This document shows positions 44,020-53,692 of a DNA stretch of 64,000 bases, one piece after another. The notes beneath the pieces are model-generated. The model had not been told where the DNA came from, made no database searches, and worked only from the letters and a program-made list of their open reading frames with translations. Both the position numbers and the translations under genes were made by a program. The stretch is from positions 1 to 64,000 of the forward strand of contig NZ_SOEB01000022.1 of assembly GCF_004365965.1 (NCBI RefSeq), read 5' to 3'. The DNA comes from Rhodovulum visakhapatnamense (GTDB taxonomy: Bacteria; Pseudomonadota; Alphaproteobacteria; Rhodobacterales; Rhodobacteraceae). The stretch's first letter is position 1. Each line of letters begins with the position of its first letter.

Positions 44020-44165
44020 CTGCACCACAGGTAAAAGCTGAACTCGGTGACGCCGATCAACCGCACGGCCTCGGCCACCGACCGCCCTTGCGGATTCAAC
44101 ACGGCCACCTGCCGGAGCTTCGCAACGATCTCCTCGGGATTGTGATTCTTCTGGGGCTTTCCCAC
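44020..44165 (-). pseudogene. IS3-family OrfA fragment
   Basis: From GTG 44165 the minus strand reads VGKPQKNHNPEEIVAKLRQ, then NPQGRSVAEAVRLIGVTEF and FYLW, the start and helix-turn-helix of an IS3-type OrfA (usually GVTEVTYYRW). It stops after 48 codons; OrfB is missing. The flanks 43935-44019 and 44166-44336 hold only short unassigned pieces. Confidence 0.6.
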
Positions 44166-44336
44166 GTCCTCCAACTGGCTCGAAAGCCTGTTTCAGGGAG
44201 GGCCACTTTTCAGGGGGCAGACCACGCGGGATCGCTGTGCCGATGCTCAAACTAAAGCGTCCGGCCAAAAACCTGAATCGCACGGGATTCCCATGACCGC
44301 TGATCTGTGATTCATCCTGTTTGGGAGGATGGATCA

Positions 44337-45139
44337 TGTCAGCACCTTTGCCTGACGCGCTGCGTGCGCGGTTTCAGAAGTTGGTCGAGGAAGGTTTGAG
44401 TGGGCGCGCGGCGGCGTTGCGTCTGAAGCTTACCCTTGCCACCGGGGCGCGTTGGGGCCGTGCGATCCGGCGCACCGGACAGGCTAGAGCCGCGCCTCAG
44501 GGGCGCCCCGGTGGCAAGGGTAAGCTTGATCCGCACCGCACCTTTCTGATCGAACTGATTGACCAGGATGGGGACATGACCATGCCTGAATTGGCCGGTG
44601 CACTGGCGGATGCGACCGGTGTTCAGGCGCACCCGGACGCGATTGGTCGGTTCCTGCGCAAGCTTGGCTTCACGTAGACAAAAGACATTGGTCGCGACCG
44701 AGCGGCGTCGCGCCAAGGTAAGAAAGCAGCGCGACGATTGGTGCAAGCATCGCCTACCTGCCGTCGCAGCCCGGCCTGAACATGTTGTCTTCATTGACGA
44801 AACCTCCGTCGAAACCAACCTGACCCGCCAGCGTGGCTGGTCACAGCGGGGCGAGCGACTGGTGATGGATGCGCCCTTTGGGTCGTGGGGCACGCAGACC
44901 TTCATCGCAGCCCTCAGCGCCGACGCGCTGCTTGCACCTTGGGTCATCAAGGGGGCGATGGATGGTAAAGCCTTTGCGGCCTACATCGAACATGTGCTCA
45001 TCCCGGAACTGGAACCCGGCACTGTCGTCATCCTCGACAGCCTGGCCACGCACAAGAATGCCGCCGCTGCCAAAGCCTTGCGCGCGGCCGGATGCTGGTT
45101 CTTGTTCCTGCCACCTTACAGTCCCGATCTGAACCCCTG
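44337..45139 (+). pseudogene. IS630-family transposase, frameshifted and 3'-truncated
   Basis: First frame from ATG 44337: SAPLPDALRARFQKLVEEGL, GDMTMPELAGALADATGV, FLRKLGFT, stop at 44675. The second frame continues KTLVATERRRAKVRKQRDDW, then HVVFIDETSVETNLTR (first catalytic Asp), TVVILDSLATHKNAAA and LPPYSPDLNP (second Asp). The final Glu region is lost: the match ends at 45139 where IS110-type end sequence starts. The coding part also holds a perfect 25-bp inverted repeat. Confidence 0.75.
44426..44527. repeat. 25-bp perfect inverted repeat inside the IS630 transposase
   Basis: Arms at 44426-44450 and 44503-44527, each starting from its outer side with AAGCTTACCCTTGCCACC; spacer 52 bases. 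There is no mismatch over 25 bases, and none of the adjoining bases pair. The left arm codes for KLTLATGAR, where related proteins read KLSPATGAR. Confidence 0.9.
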
Positions 45140-45385
45140 TATGGATGGCTCCTGCATGGCAAGGGGATTGTGAGCTTCTGACGGCTGGTCGGCTGCGGCC
45201 ATGTATTCGGCGTCTCGTTGCAGCGACTTTGCTGCGCGCCATGATGAATTTCCGCGTCGGCTGAAGGCTCCCACTCAATCGAACGCGCTCGGCGGCGCTT
45301 CGGATTCATCGGGGTGTTCCCGTTCGCCGTTTCCGTCAGTTCGCCATCACCTCACGTTGCGCCTTACCATTCCTTCGATCCGCTC

Positions 45386-46010
45386 TCAGCCGTGCATGAC
45401 CTCGACTCGCGGCTTGTAACTCGTCCCGTCACGCAGAAGCGCGTAGATCGTCCGGGCCATGCGGTTCGCCAAGGCGATCGCGAAGACCCTTGTTTCCTTG
45501 GTCGCGAGCTTCCGCGACAGCCAGTCCGTTCCCGGGTGGCGGCTCCTGCGCCGGACCATGATCTGCGCCATGGCGCCAAGATACAGCAGGCGCCGGATGT
45601 ATCGATTGCCCATCTTTGAGATCCCGCCGCTTCGTGGCTTCCCGCCGGTCGAGTGCTGCTTTGGCGTGAGGCCCAGCCAGGCGGCATAATCCCTCGCCGA
45701 GCCAAAGTTGCTGACATCCGGTGTCGTCGCTGCAATCGCGGTTGCGGTCAGCACGCCGACGCCGGGGATCGATACCAAACGCCGGCTCACCTCGTTCTTC
45801 CGGTGTACCTCCTCGATCTCGTCGGTCAGTTGGTCGATCCGTGCCTGCGTCTCCGCGAGTTGATCGAACAGCGCCTGAAGCGGAAGGCGAGCCGCCTCGG
45901 GCACGTTATGCAACTCCTCCGCCAGGCTCGCGACCCGCTTCGACCCCTTCGCCGTCACGATCCCGAACTCCGCCATGTGCGCGCGGATCGCGTTGCCGAC
46001 CTGCGTGACC
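45386..46010 (-). pseudogene. IS110-family transposase, C-terminal half
   Basis: Minus-strand frame from about 46010 to the stop at 45386: GNAIRAHMAEFGIVTAKG, then the IS116/IS110/IS902 C-terminal domain VSIPGVGVLTATAIAA, SARDYAAWLGLTPKQHSTGG and GISKMGNRYIRRLLYLGA. The N-terminal DEDD catalytic domain is absent, cut by the IS256 fragment on the opposite strand. Non-coding DNA at 45140-45385 looks like the IS110 downstream end. Confidence 0.75.
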
Positions 46011-46012
46011 TG

Positions 46013-46747
46013 CCCGACGAGGACATCGTCCGTCTGATCCTCGACGGCACCGTGATCAAGACCCGGATCGATAAGAAGGCCACGAACATCTCGGTGCTGG
46101 CTGCCATCGGCGTACGCCGCGATGGCCAGAAGGTACTGCTTTCCATCAGAAATATGGGTGGCGAGAGCACGGCCGCCTGGCGCCAGTTCCTGGATGACCT
46201 CGATGCACGCGGCCTGAAGCGGCCCGACTTCGTGATCGTCGACGGCGCCCCGGGACTGGAGGCCGCGCTCGTGGGACTGTGGGGCGAGGACCTGCCGATC
46301 CAGCGCTGCACGGTTCACAAGCACCGCAACCTCCTGGCGCATGCCCCCAAGCACATGCACGACGAGCTGACCGAGGACTACCGCGACATGATCTACGCCG
46401 ACACCGCCGCCGGGATCGAGACGCGCCGAAAGGCTTTCCTGCGCAAGTGGCGGCTCAAGTGTCGCGCGGTTGCTGACAGCCTCGAAGAAGCCCGCGACTG
46501 GCTCTTCACCTTCACTCGCCTCGATCCGTCGCAATGGAAATCAGCCCGGACCACCAACGCCATCGAGCGCCTGAACGGGGAATTCCGCCGCCGGATCAAG
46601 ACCCAGACCGTGCTGCCCTGCGCCGAAACCGTGCCGATGCTGCTCTGGGCGCTGCTGGCCTCCGGCCAGATCCGGATGCGCAAGGTCGACGGCTGGGAGA
46701 CCCTCTCTCAACCCCTCGAGCCGATGCCCCTTGACCTCGCCGCCTGA
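46013..46747 (+). pseudogene. IS256-family (Mutator) transposase, C-terminal two thirds
   Basis: Begins within the transposase at LPDEDIVRLILDGTVIKTRI, then VDGAPGLEAALVGLWGED, RCTVHKHRNLLAHAP and RTTNAIERLNGEFRRRIK, up to a natural stop at 46747. The N-terminal third, with the first catalytic Asp region, is missing at the junction with IS110. GGAATTTCCACAGCATTCGC at 46789-46808 looks like the right terminal repeat, so the element's 3' end is intact. Confidence 0.75.
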
Positions 46748-46855
46748 GAACACGAACCTTCACATGCCCGGAGCATGCCGCCAGGGAATTTCCACAGCAT
46801 TCGCGACACGACCTTCAGGGCTGCCGGATATGTCTCAGGTTAAAGGTCGGACGCT

Positions 46856-47251
46856 TTAGCGGGTGTCTTTTTCCAAGACCTTCATCTCGAGTTTCCAAAG
46901 GCTGAGTGCCTTGAGCACGTTCTCTGCCTGCGTGGCAAACTCACCGGTCAAGAGCGCCTTGGCATCCTCGCTCTCTCCGGAAATGGCAAGCGAGAGCACC
47001 CTGGAGGCTGTCGCGTGAAACGAGGCATGTGCCTCGTCGAGAGCTTTCCACGCGGCTGAGCTCTTGTCATCCTCGCCGAAAGCCGGGCCGTGAAACCATT
47101 TTCCGAACTCGCAGCTCTTGTCGCAAGCGGCTTTCTCGGGTGTGATGTCCGATCGACCCTGCACGATCGCGGATGTCAGGTTCGCTTTCCACTTCAGATG
47201 CTTCATCTGCGCAGTGGCGATCTCGGAGATCCTGTCTGAGTTCTTGGACAT
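46856..47251 (-). CDS. Stand-alone CZB zinc-binding protein (copy 1)
   Basis: A 131-residue protein consisting of a chemoreceptor zinc-binding (CZB) domain. The 3His/1Cys zinc site is His18 (MKHLKWK), Cys47 in CDKSCEFGKW, and His75 and His79 (EAHASFHA). CZB domains usually end chemoreceptors, where they sense zinc or hypochlorite; here the domain is free. It has 129 aligned positions with the copy at 49819, with all four ligands at the same residue numbers. It faces away from the chemoreceptor gene at 48321, separated from it by an IS5-type element. Confidence 0.8.
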   Translation of the reverse strand: MSKNSDRISEIATAQMKHLKWKANLTSAIVQGRSDITPEKAACDKSCEFGKWFHGPAFGEDDKSSAAWKALDEAHASFHATASRVLSLAISGESEDAKALLTGEFATQAENVLKALSLWKLEMKVLEKDTR

Positions 47252-47302
47252 GGGTGACCACTGGTGGTTACTGACCGTCCGGTCGGTACCTGATGGGCGT
47301 TA

Positions 47303-48153
47303 GGCTCAGGACCCATTAATTTTCTTGCGACCACCTTGCCGACGTGATTCACGCTCCCGAACTGATGGGGGCATGATGAGAAATCTTTTCTGGCTGACCG
47401 ACGAGCAGATGGCGCGGCTACGGCCGTTCTTTCCAAAGAGCCATGGCAAGCCGAGGGTCGATGATCGACGGGTCTTGAGCGGGATAATTTTCATCAATCG
47501 CAATGGCTTGCGTTGGTCCGATGCGCCGCCGGAGTATGGCCCACCGAAGACCCTCTACAACCGATGGAAGCGCTGGAGCGACATGGGCGTTTTCGCCCGG
47601 ATGATGGAGGGGCTTGCGTCCGAGGCCGCCGACCGGAAGACGGTGATGATCGACGCCACCTATCTCAAGGCACACCGCACCGCTTCGAGCCTGCGGTTGA
47701 AAAAGGGGGGCGTGGCAGGCTGATCGGGCGGACGAAGGGTGGCATGAACACAAAGTTGCATGCCGTCACGGACGCGAACGGCCGCCCGATCAAGCTCTTC
47801 ATGACAGCCGGCCAGGTCAGCGACTACACAGGTGCGGCGGCCCTCCTGAGCAGCCTGCCCGAGGCCGAATGGCTGTTGGCCGATCGTGGCTATGACGCCG
47901 ACTGGTATCGTGAAGCCTTGCAGGACAAGGGGATCAAGCCCTGCATCCCGGGCCGGAAGTCCCGAGGCAAGCCCGTCAAATACGACAAGCGCCGCTACAA
48001 GCGGCGCAACCGTATCGAGATCATGTTCGGCAAGCTCAAGGACTGGCGCCGTGTTGCAACCCGTTACGACAGGTGCCCGAAGGTCTTTCTGTCCGCCGTA
48101 GCCCTCGCCGCAACTGTCATCTTCTGGCTTTGAAAATTAACGAGTCTCGAGCC
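47303..48153 (+). mobile_element. Complete IS5-family element, IS427 type
   Basis: 851 bp. Ends: GGCTCAGGACCC with ATTAATTTTC on the left, and the reverse complement GGCTCGAGACTC with GTTAATTTTC on the right. The dinucleotide TA flanks both sides (47301-47302 and 48154-48155), as expected for a 2-bp target duplication. Length and two-frame transposase fit the IS427 group. Probably the youngest insertion in this part. Confidence 0.8.
47373..48133 (+). CDS. IS427-type transposase, two frames joined by -1 frameshift
   Basis: First frame from ATG 47373: NLFWLTDEQMARLRPFFPKS, IFINRNGLRWSDAPPEYGP, VMIDATYLKAHRTASSL (first Asp), stop at 47723. The second frame supplies GRTKGGMNTKLHAVTD, LLADRGYDADWYREAL (second Asp) and NRIEIMFGKLKDWRRVATRYDR (Glu). 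The change of frame lies at A5G6 (about 47700-47710), a sequence that permits ribosomal slippage, so a functional fusion protein is likely. Both frames together give a full DDE transposase of about 250 residues. Confidence 0.8.
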
Positions 48154-48320
48154 TAAGCGGCGCTTAACGGCGTCGGTTCGCCTGTGCGACCGCAACCCGC
48201 GCCCGCATAATACCCCGCATCCGTCACATTTCACACTGCCTGCGTGAATAGAATGGTAACTTCTCCACCTCAATGGTCGCACGTGCAGCCGTCACAACTC
48301 GCGCAACGGAAAGGATACCT

Positions 48321-49784
48321 ATGCTCTCGGACAACAGGAATTTTTTTGCCGGGATGCGTCTGCCGCTTTCCGTTGTCATGGCGGGAACGGCCGTTCCTCT
48401 CATGCTTGGCATGCTGTTTTATGCCGACGGTGTCATGTCGGAGGCCGTAAGATACCAGACGGCGTCCCTTGACCCAAGCGTTGCCGCCGAACTGATCGCC
48501 CGCGACCGTGAGATGCTGACTCTGATCGCAGGCACCTTCCTGGCCATTCTGACCCTGATGCTCCTTATCGTTTTCCATCCACTTTCGCGCCTGGCGCGAA
48601 GCGCGGAAAACCTCGCGCGCGGCGTAAACGAACCAACCACGACGTTGAGGCTCGCCAGTGGTGAGATCGCGCGGATCAGGGATTCGCTCAGCATCCTGCG
48701 AACGACCTCCATCGAACGCGAGGAGATGGAAGAGAAGGAACGGCAGTCCGAAATCGACCGATATGACCGCTGGGCCGAACAGCATTTTGTCGTGAACAGC
48801 CTCGCGAGCGGACTCAGAGGCCTTGCCGAAGGCGACCTCAGCCGTACGCTCGATACCCGGTTTCCGGGCGAATTCGAAGACCTGCGCCAAGACTACAATG
48901 CGACCATCGACACGCTGAACGATTTGATCGGCTCGGTCGCGCGTAACGGTGTCGATATTCACAGCCGTGCTGACGAAATCAGCGCCTCGTCCGACGATCT
49001 ATCCCGCCGGACGGAGAACCAGGCCGCAACGCTTGAGGAGACCGCCGCCGCGCTTGATGAAATGACGACAAGCGTGCGTTCGGCTGCCGAAAGCGCCGCA
49101 CAGGTGGAAAGGGTCGTGAAAGAGGCCCGCACCGATGCCGAACACAGCGGTGCGGTGGTAAAGCAGGCCGTGAACGCCATGTCGGAAATCAAGCGGTCTT
49201 CGGGTGGGATCGTACAGATCATCGGTGTGATCGACGATATCGCGTTTCAGACAAACCTCTTGGCACTCAACGCAGGCGTTGAGGCTGCCCGTGCGGGCGA
49301 GGCAGGACGCGGATTCGCAGTTGTCGCGTCCGAGGTCCGCGCACTGGCCCAAAGGTCCGCGGAGGCGGCCAAGGAAATAAAGGATATAATCGACGCCAGC
49401 TCAGCACATGTAGACGGCGGCGTGGATCTCGTCCACCGGACAGGCGAAGCGTTGACCGGTATCGTGGACCGCGTGGGCCAGATCTCGAGCCTCGTAAGCG
49501 AAATCGCCCTCGGTTCGCAGGAGCAATCCATCGGCCTGAACGAAATCAATCTGGGCGTCACCCAGCTCGACCAGGTCACCCAGCAAAACGCTGCGATGGT
49601 CGAGGAGGCAACGGCGGCAGCCGCCACACTTCGTCAGCAAACCGAGCAACTGGAGCAAATGATTGCGCGCTTCACTTTGAGAAACGGGCTGGGCGACAGG
49701 GACAATGTCATCGCCTTCGGTGTCGGTCGCGCCTCCCACATCATCGACAAGATGTGGCGTGAATTTCAGGCCACCGGTTCATGA
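48321..49784 (+). CDS. Methyl-accepting chemotaxis protein
   Basis: Chemoreceptor of 487 residues. Two membrane helices (about 13-33 and 63-85) enclose only about 30 periplasmic residues, so it lacks a normal ligand domain and probably senses inside the cell or via partners. HAMP-like linkers follow ([15 protein letters not shown]; second near [18 protein letters not shown]). The signalling hairpin is [20 protein letters not shown] with [22 protein letters not shown] lies before the ATG at 48321. A free CZB protein starts 34 bases downstream, so the two may form a split receptor. Confidence 0.9.
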   Translation: MLSDNRNFFAGMRLPLSVVMAGTAVPLMLGMLFYADGVMSEAVRYQTASLDPSVAAELIARDREMLTLIAGTFLAILTLMLLIVFHPLSRLARSAENLARGVNEPTTTLRLASGEIARIRDSLSILRTTSIEREEMEEKERQSEIDRYDRWAEQHFVVNSLASGLRGLAEGDLSRTLDTRFPGEFEDLRQDYNATIDTLNDLIGSVARNGVDIHSRADEISASSDDLSRRTENQAATLEETAAALDEMTTSVRSAAESAAQVERVVKEARTDAEHSGAVVKQAVNAMSEIKRSSGGIVQIIGVIDDIAFQTNLLALNAGVEAARAGEAGRGFAVVASEVRALAQRSAEAAKEIKDIIDASSAHVDGGVDLVHRTGEALTGIVDRVGQISSLVSEIALGSQEQSIGLNEINLGVTQLDQVTQQNAAMVEEATAAAATLRQQTEQLEQMIARFTLRNGLGDRDNVIAFGVGRASHIIDKMWREFQATGS

Positions 49785-49818
49785 GCGACAAATGAAGGGC
49801 ATTCGTGGAGTGACATCG

Positions 49819-50208
49819 ATGGACAAGGAACGCGCGATGCTGTCCGAGATCTCGAACGCGCAGCACAAACATCTCAGTTGGAAAGGCCATCTTATGGGGG
49901 CGATTTCCAACGGACAGTCCGATATCACGCCGGAAAAGGCGGCATGCGACAAGAGCTGCGATTTCGGACGTTGGTTCAACGGGGATGCTGTCGGCCCGGA
50001 AGTCAGGGCAACGGAGGCATGGAAGACCATCGACGCGATTCACGCCTCGTTCCATGCGAACGCCGGTCGGGTCCTCACCCTCGCCACCACGGGCCGTTCG
50101 GAAGAGGCAAAGACCTTGCTGGCAGGCGAGTTCGGAGAAAGGGCCGATCACATGCTGAAGGCGCTTAGCTTGTGGAAACTGGAACTCAAGGCCAAATCCG
50201 GCGAATAG
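49819..50208 (+). CDS. Stand-alone CZB zinc-binding protein (copy 2)
   Basis: A 129-residue CZB protein with His18, Cys47, His75 and His79 as zinc ligands, in the same positions as copy 1. Shared blocks include SDITPEKAACDKSC, HASFHA and LKALSLWKLE. I chose ATG 49819 (GGAG eight bases upstream); another ATG at 49792 lacks a ribosome site. It follows the chemoreceptor directly and is probably co-transcribed. In known receptors the CZB domain sits at the receptor C-terminus; here it is a separate chain. Confidence 0.8.
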   Translation: MDKERAMLSEISNAQHKHLSWKGHLMGAISNGQSDITPEKAACDKSCDFGRWFNGDAVGPEVRATEAWKTIDAIHASFHANAGRVLTLATTGRSEEAKTLLAGEFGERADHMLKALSLWKLELKAKSGE

Positions 50209-50236
50209 ACCAATTGTGAGAGCTAAAGGGTCTTCT

Positions 50237-50260
50237 CTCAAGCGCCGGACTTCGCTTGAG
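50237..50260 (+). terminator. Hairpin after the chemoreceptor operon
   Basis: CTCAAGCG, eight bases, CGCTTGAG: a perfect 8-bp stem 28 bases after the CZB stop. There is no T-tract, so termination is possible but not certain. The following 390 bases (to 50654) show nothing recognisable. Confidence 0.4.
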
Positions 50261-50654
50261 GTATACATTCCGCCGTTCCCCGCAGAGTGTCTGCCCTTCG
50301 TGACGATCGGCAAGGTTCCAGGCTGACTCCTTTGCTGGATGTCAGCCTCCCTATTTGTCCGGAAGTGCTCTCGCGCCTTTGGCAAATGAGCGGAGTCCGC
50401 CTGTTCTTCCCGGTCCTCTTGCAACGTCAGCGCAAATCGAATGTGTGCGGCAAACTGCGGGGTCGACTTGCCGCGCCGGCCTTGGCCCGTGATCAGTTTC
50501 CGCAGGCGCAATAGGTGTCTCCTTCGACGGGCCTCGCAGGAGCACCAAAGCGAGAACCGCATGGCTTAGGTGTAGCGGACTGCAAGCATCCGTGGCCCGG
50601 ACTGCAAACATCGGCCGTTTTCCGACCGAATTATTTGCGACTATCGGGGGGTGC

Positions 50655-51234
50655 TCAGATAGGCAGCCCGGCCTGACGCATGAGATCGCTGATTTCAGAG
50701 GTCCGGTCGGTATCGAGCTTGCCCTTGAGGAAGCGCCGGGTTTCGGCCTGGCTGAGGTCGAACTGCTCGGCCAGCGCTTTCGGAGAATAGCCGATCCGGG
50801 CGAGACGGGCGTCGAGATCGTCGAAGCCGGCCGAGATTGTGTCCCGCACGATTTCGGCGGTGACTTGGCCGGCGCCCATGCGGAAGGTGTCGGCAAAGGC
50901 GCGGTTCAGATGCTCGGCGATCTGCAGCGGCGTGTTCAGCTTCTCGGCCAGGAAGGCGCGGGCCTCGGGTGCAATCACGTCATCCACCTTTGTCCCGTCG
51001 GCCAGGCATTGCTTCAGCACCCAGTCGATGAAGGGCGCGGTATCCGTGCCGAGGCCTTCGGTCTCGATCCGGGTGGTGCGGTGGCCGATCTCCTCCATGG
51101 TGGCACGCTTCAGATCGTTCTGCAGACGCGGATGGCCGATCAGCACCACGGACAGGGTGCCGCCCCCGGCATCGGCGAGATCCATCAGCCGTTTCAGGCC
51201 ATTCAGCGTGTTGCCGTGAAGATCGTGGGCTTCG
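50655..51234 (-). pseudogene. ExeA/TniB-like AAA ATPase, N-terminally truncated
   Basis: Minus-strand C-terminal portion of a transposon-type AAA ATPase: EAHDLHGNTLNGLKRLMDLA, VVLIGHPRLQNDLKRATMEE, then a C-terminal helical part with ALAEQFDLSQAETRRFL. Walker A and most of Walker B are missing. The coding sequence ends exactly at 51234, next to the TGCGC end of the IS21 element, which therefore cut it. Confidence 0.65.
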
Positions 51235-51416
51235 TGCGCGTTCCGGGCTCATCCGGTCAGCGATTCCGATAACATCCGGTCAGTAATTCCGATCTGATCC
51301 GGTCACGGATTCCGGGGTATCCGGTCACCCCGGCATCCGGCCGAGAGATGCGCTGCTGGGCGATCGTGCAGCGGGGTAGCCTTGCCGTCTTCGAGGACGA
51401 GCAGGGAAGCCCTAGA

Positions 51417-52949
51417 ATGAGACGATTGCCGATGCGCAAGATTGCAGAAGCCCTTCGCCTGAAGGCCGCCGGGCTGTCGACGCGGAAGATTGCCGTGAGC
51501 CTGAATGTGGGCCAGTCGACGGTCAGCGAGTATCTCAAACGTGCGCAGATGGCCGGGATGTCCTGGCCGCTGCCCGACGGGATCGACGAGGCCGCGCTCG
51601 AGCGCCGGCTGTTTCATCCGTTCGGGGAGGCGACGCGGCGCGGGCTGGCGCAACCGGACTGGCCGGCGGTGCATGTCCAGATGCGGCAGAGAGGGGTCAC
51701 CCTGTCGTTGGTCTGGGAGGAATACCGCGCCGCCCATCCGGACGATGGCTACGGCTACAGCCGGTTTTGCGAGCTTTACCGCCGCTGGGAAGGTCGGCTG
51801 TCGCCCACCATGCGCCAGCACCACGTCGCGGGCGAGCGTGTCTTCGTCGATTATGCCGGTGACACCTTGGAGATTGTCGATGGCGAGACCGGCGAGGTGC
51901 GCGCGGCGCAGATTCTCGTCGGCGTGCTGGGGACGTCGAACTACACCTTTGTCGAGGCGAGCTGGACGCAGAGCCTGCCGGACTGGATCGGCGCCCATGT
52001 CCGGATGCTGGCCTTCTTCGGCGGCGTACCCGACCAGATCGCGTCGGACAATCTCAAGGCCGGCGTAACGAAGGCCTGCTTTCACGAGCCGCAGATCAAT
52101 CGCACCTATGCCGAGATGGCGGCGCATTACGGCACGGCGATCCTGCCCGCGCGCCCGTACAAGCCGCGCGACAAGGCGAAGGTCGAGGTCGGCGTGCTGC
52201 TGGTCCAGCGCTGGATCATCGCGCGGCTGCGCAAGCGGCGGTTCTTCTCGCTATCCGAACTCAATGCCGCGATCCGCGATCTGCTGCCCGGCCTGAACGG
52301 CAAGGTAACCCGCCATCTCGGTGCCAGCCGCCAGGCCCTGTTCGACCAACTGGACAAGCCGGCGCTGAAACCGCTGCCCGACAGCCCCTACGACTATGCC
52401 GACTGGCTCGAACGGCGCGCCGGGCTCGATTACCATGTCGAGGTCGAGAAGCATTACTACTCGGTCCCGCATACGCTTCTGAAGAAGACCCTCTGGGTCC
52501 GGATTGCCGCCCGGACCGTCGAGATTTTTCATGAAGGCCAGCGGGTTGCCTCCCATGTCCGGACCTCGGGCAACCGCAAGCATACCACCGTGGCCGCGCA
52601 TATGCCCGCGAGCCATCGCCGCTATGCCGGCATGACGCCCGCCGAGATCAGCCGCCGGGCCGAACAGATCGGCCCCAACACCGCTGCCCTGGTGGAGCTG
52701 ATCCTGAGAACGAAACCGCATCCCGAACAGGGCTACCGGGCCTGCCTCGGGATCGTCAGCCTCGCCAAGCCCCATGGCCGCGATGCCCTCGAAGCCGCCT
52801 GCCTGCGCGCCCACGAGATCGGCGGGCAGAGCTACAGCTCGGTCAAATCGATCCTGCAGAACAACCTGCATCGCCAACGGCCCGAAACGCCCGCGGAGGG
52901 GCCGGTGATCACCCATCCCAACATCCGCGGCTCCGGATATTTCCAGTGA
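51417..52949 (+). CDS. istA: IS21 transposase IstA
   Basis: DDE transposase of about 510 residues. The N-terminal HTH is GLSTRKIAVSLNVGQSTVSE. The catalytic core shows VFVDYAGDTLEIV (Asp), IASDNLKAGV (Asp) and KAKVEVGVLLVQRWI (Glu). A beta-rich C-terminal domain includes VEVEKHYYSVPHTL. The ATG at 51417 is the likely start; the frame is open to 51348. The stop is 11 bases before istB, as usual for this family. Confidence 0.9.
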   Translation: MRRLPMRKIAEALRLKAAGLSTRKIAVSLNVGQSTVSEYLKRAQMAGMSWPLPDGIDEAALERRLFHPFGEATRRGLAQPDWPAVHVQMRQRGVTLSLVWEEYRAAHPDDGYGYSRFCELYRRWEGRLSPTMRQHHVAGERVFVDYAGDTLEIVDGETGEVRAAQILVGVLGTSNYTFVEASWTQSLPDWIGAHVRMLAFFGGVPDQIASDNLKAGVTKACFHEPQINRTYAEMAAHYGTAILPARPYKPRDKAKVEVGVLLVQRWIIARLRKRRFFSLSELNAAIRDLLPGLNGKVTRHLGASRQALFDQLDKPALKPLPDSPYDYADWLERRAGLDYHVEVEKHYYSVPHTLLKKTLWVRIAARTVEIFHEGQRVASHVRTSGNRKHTTVAAHMPASHRRYAGMTPAEISRRAEQIGPNTAALVELILRTKPHPEQGYRACLGIVSLAKPHGRDALEAACLRAHEIGGQSYSSVKSILQNNLHRQRPETPAEGPVITHPNIRGSGYFQ

Positions 52950-52960
52950 GAGGAGACATC

Positions 52961-53692
52961 ATGCTTGACCATCCAACCCTCGACCGGCTGCGGGCGCTCA
53001 AGCTCGACGGCATGGCCGAGGCATTCATCGAACTGCAGAAGCAGGACGGCGCCGCCGATCTCAGCCATGCCGAATGGCTGGGCCTGCTGATCGACCGCGA
53101 GGCCGCCAATCGCGCCAACAAGCGCTACCAGAGCCGGATGCGCGCCGCGAAGCTGCGCCAGGCCGGGGCCGCCATCGAGGATGTCGACTTCCGCACCCCG
53201 CGCAAGCTCGACCGCGACCTCTTCCGCCAGCTGGCCGAGGGAGACTGGATCGCGCAGCGGCAGAATCTGATCGTCACGGGACCGTGCGGGGTCGGGAAAA
53301 CCTGGCTTTCCTGCGCCCTCGGCCAGAAGGCCGCCCGCGACGGGCGCAGCGTCCTCTATCACCGCTTGCCGCGTCTCTTCGCCGATCTCGAGCTCGCCCA
53401 TGGCGACGGCCGGTTTCCGCGCCTGTTCCGCCAACTCGTCCGCACCGACCTTCTGATCCTGGATGACTGGGGTCCCGACCGGCTGACGGCACAAAACCGG
53501 CGCGACCTGATGGAAATCGTCGAGGACCGCTACAAAAACGGCTCGATTGTCATCACCAGCCAGTTGCCCGTCGAAGCATGGGACGAGGGCGTCGGCGAGC
53601 CGACCTTTGCCGACGCCATCCTCGACCGGCTGGTTCACAACGCCCACCGGCTTCCCCTCGACGGGCCCTCGATGCGGAAGAACGAAACATGA
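52961..53692 (+). CDS. istB: IS21 helper ATPase IstB
   Basis: DnaC-like AAA ATPase of 243 residues that assists IstA. Walker A is GPCGVGKTW, Walker B LLILDDWGPD, with sensor region SIVITSQLPVEAW. The N-terminal helical part LDHPTLDRLRALKLDGMAEA is standard. AGGAG lies six bases before the ATG. The 224 bases after the gene hold the right end of the element. Confidence 0.92.
   Translation: MLDHPTLDRLRALKLDGMAEAFIELQKQDGAADLSHAEWLGLLIDREAANRANKRYQSRMRAAKLRQAGAAIEDVDFRTPRKLDRDLFRQLAEGDWIAQRQNLIVTGPCGVGKTWLSCALGQKAARDGRSVLYHRLPRLFADLELAHGDGRFPRLFRQLVRTDLLILDDWGPDRLTAQNRRDLMEIVEDRYKNGSIVITSQLPVEAWDEGVGEPTFADAILDRLVHNAHRLPLDGPSMRKNET

Noticed and set aside
43936-44050. GGCTCTGTTG-like motif as an intact IS903-type end
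   Set aside because: Only about ten bases agree, and the OrfA fragment reads through the site.
44426-44527. Inverted repeat read as a transcription terminator
   Set aside because: Lies inside coding sequence, spacer of 52 bases, no T-tract.
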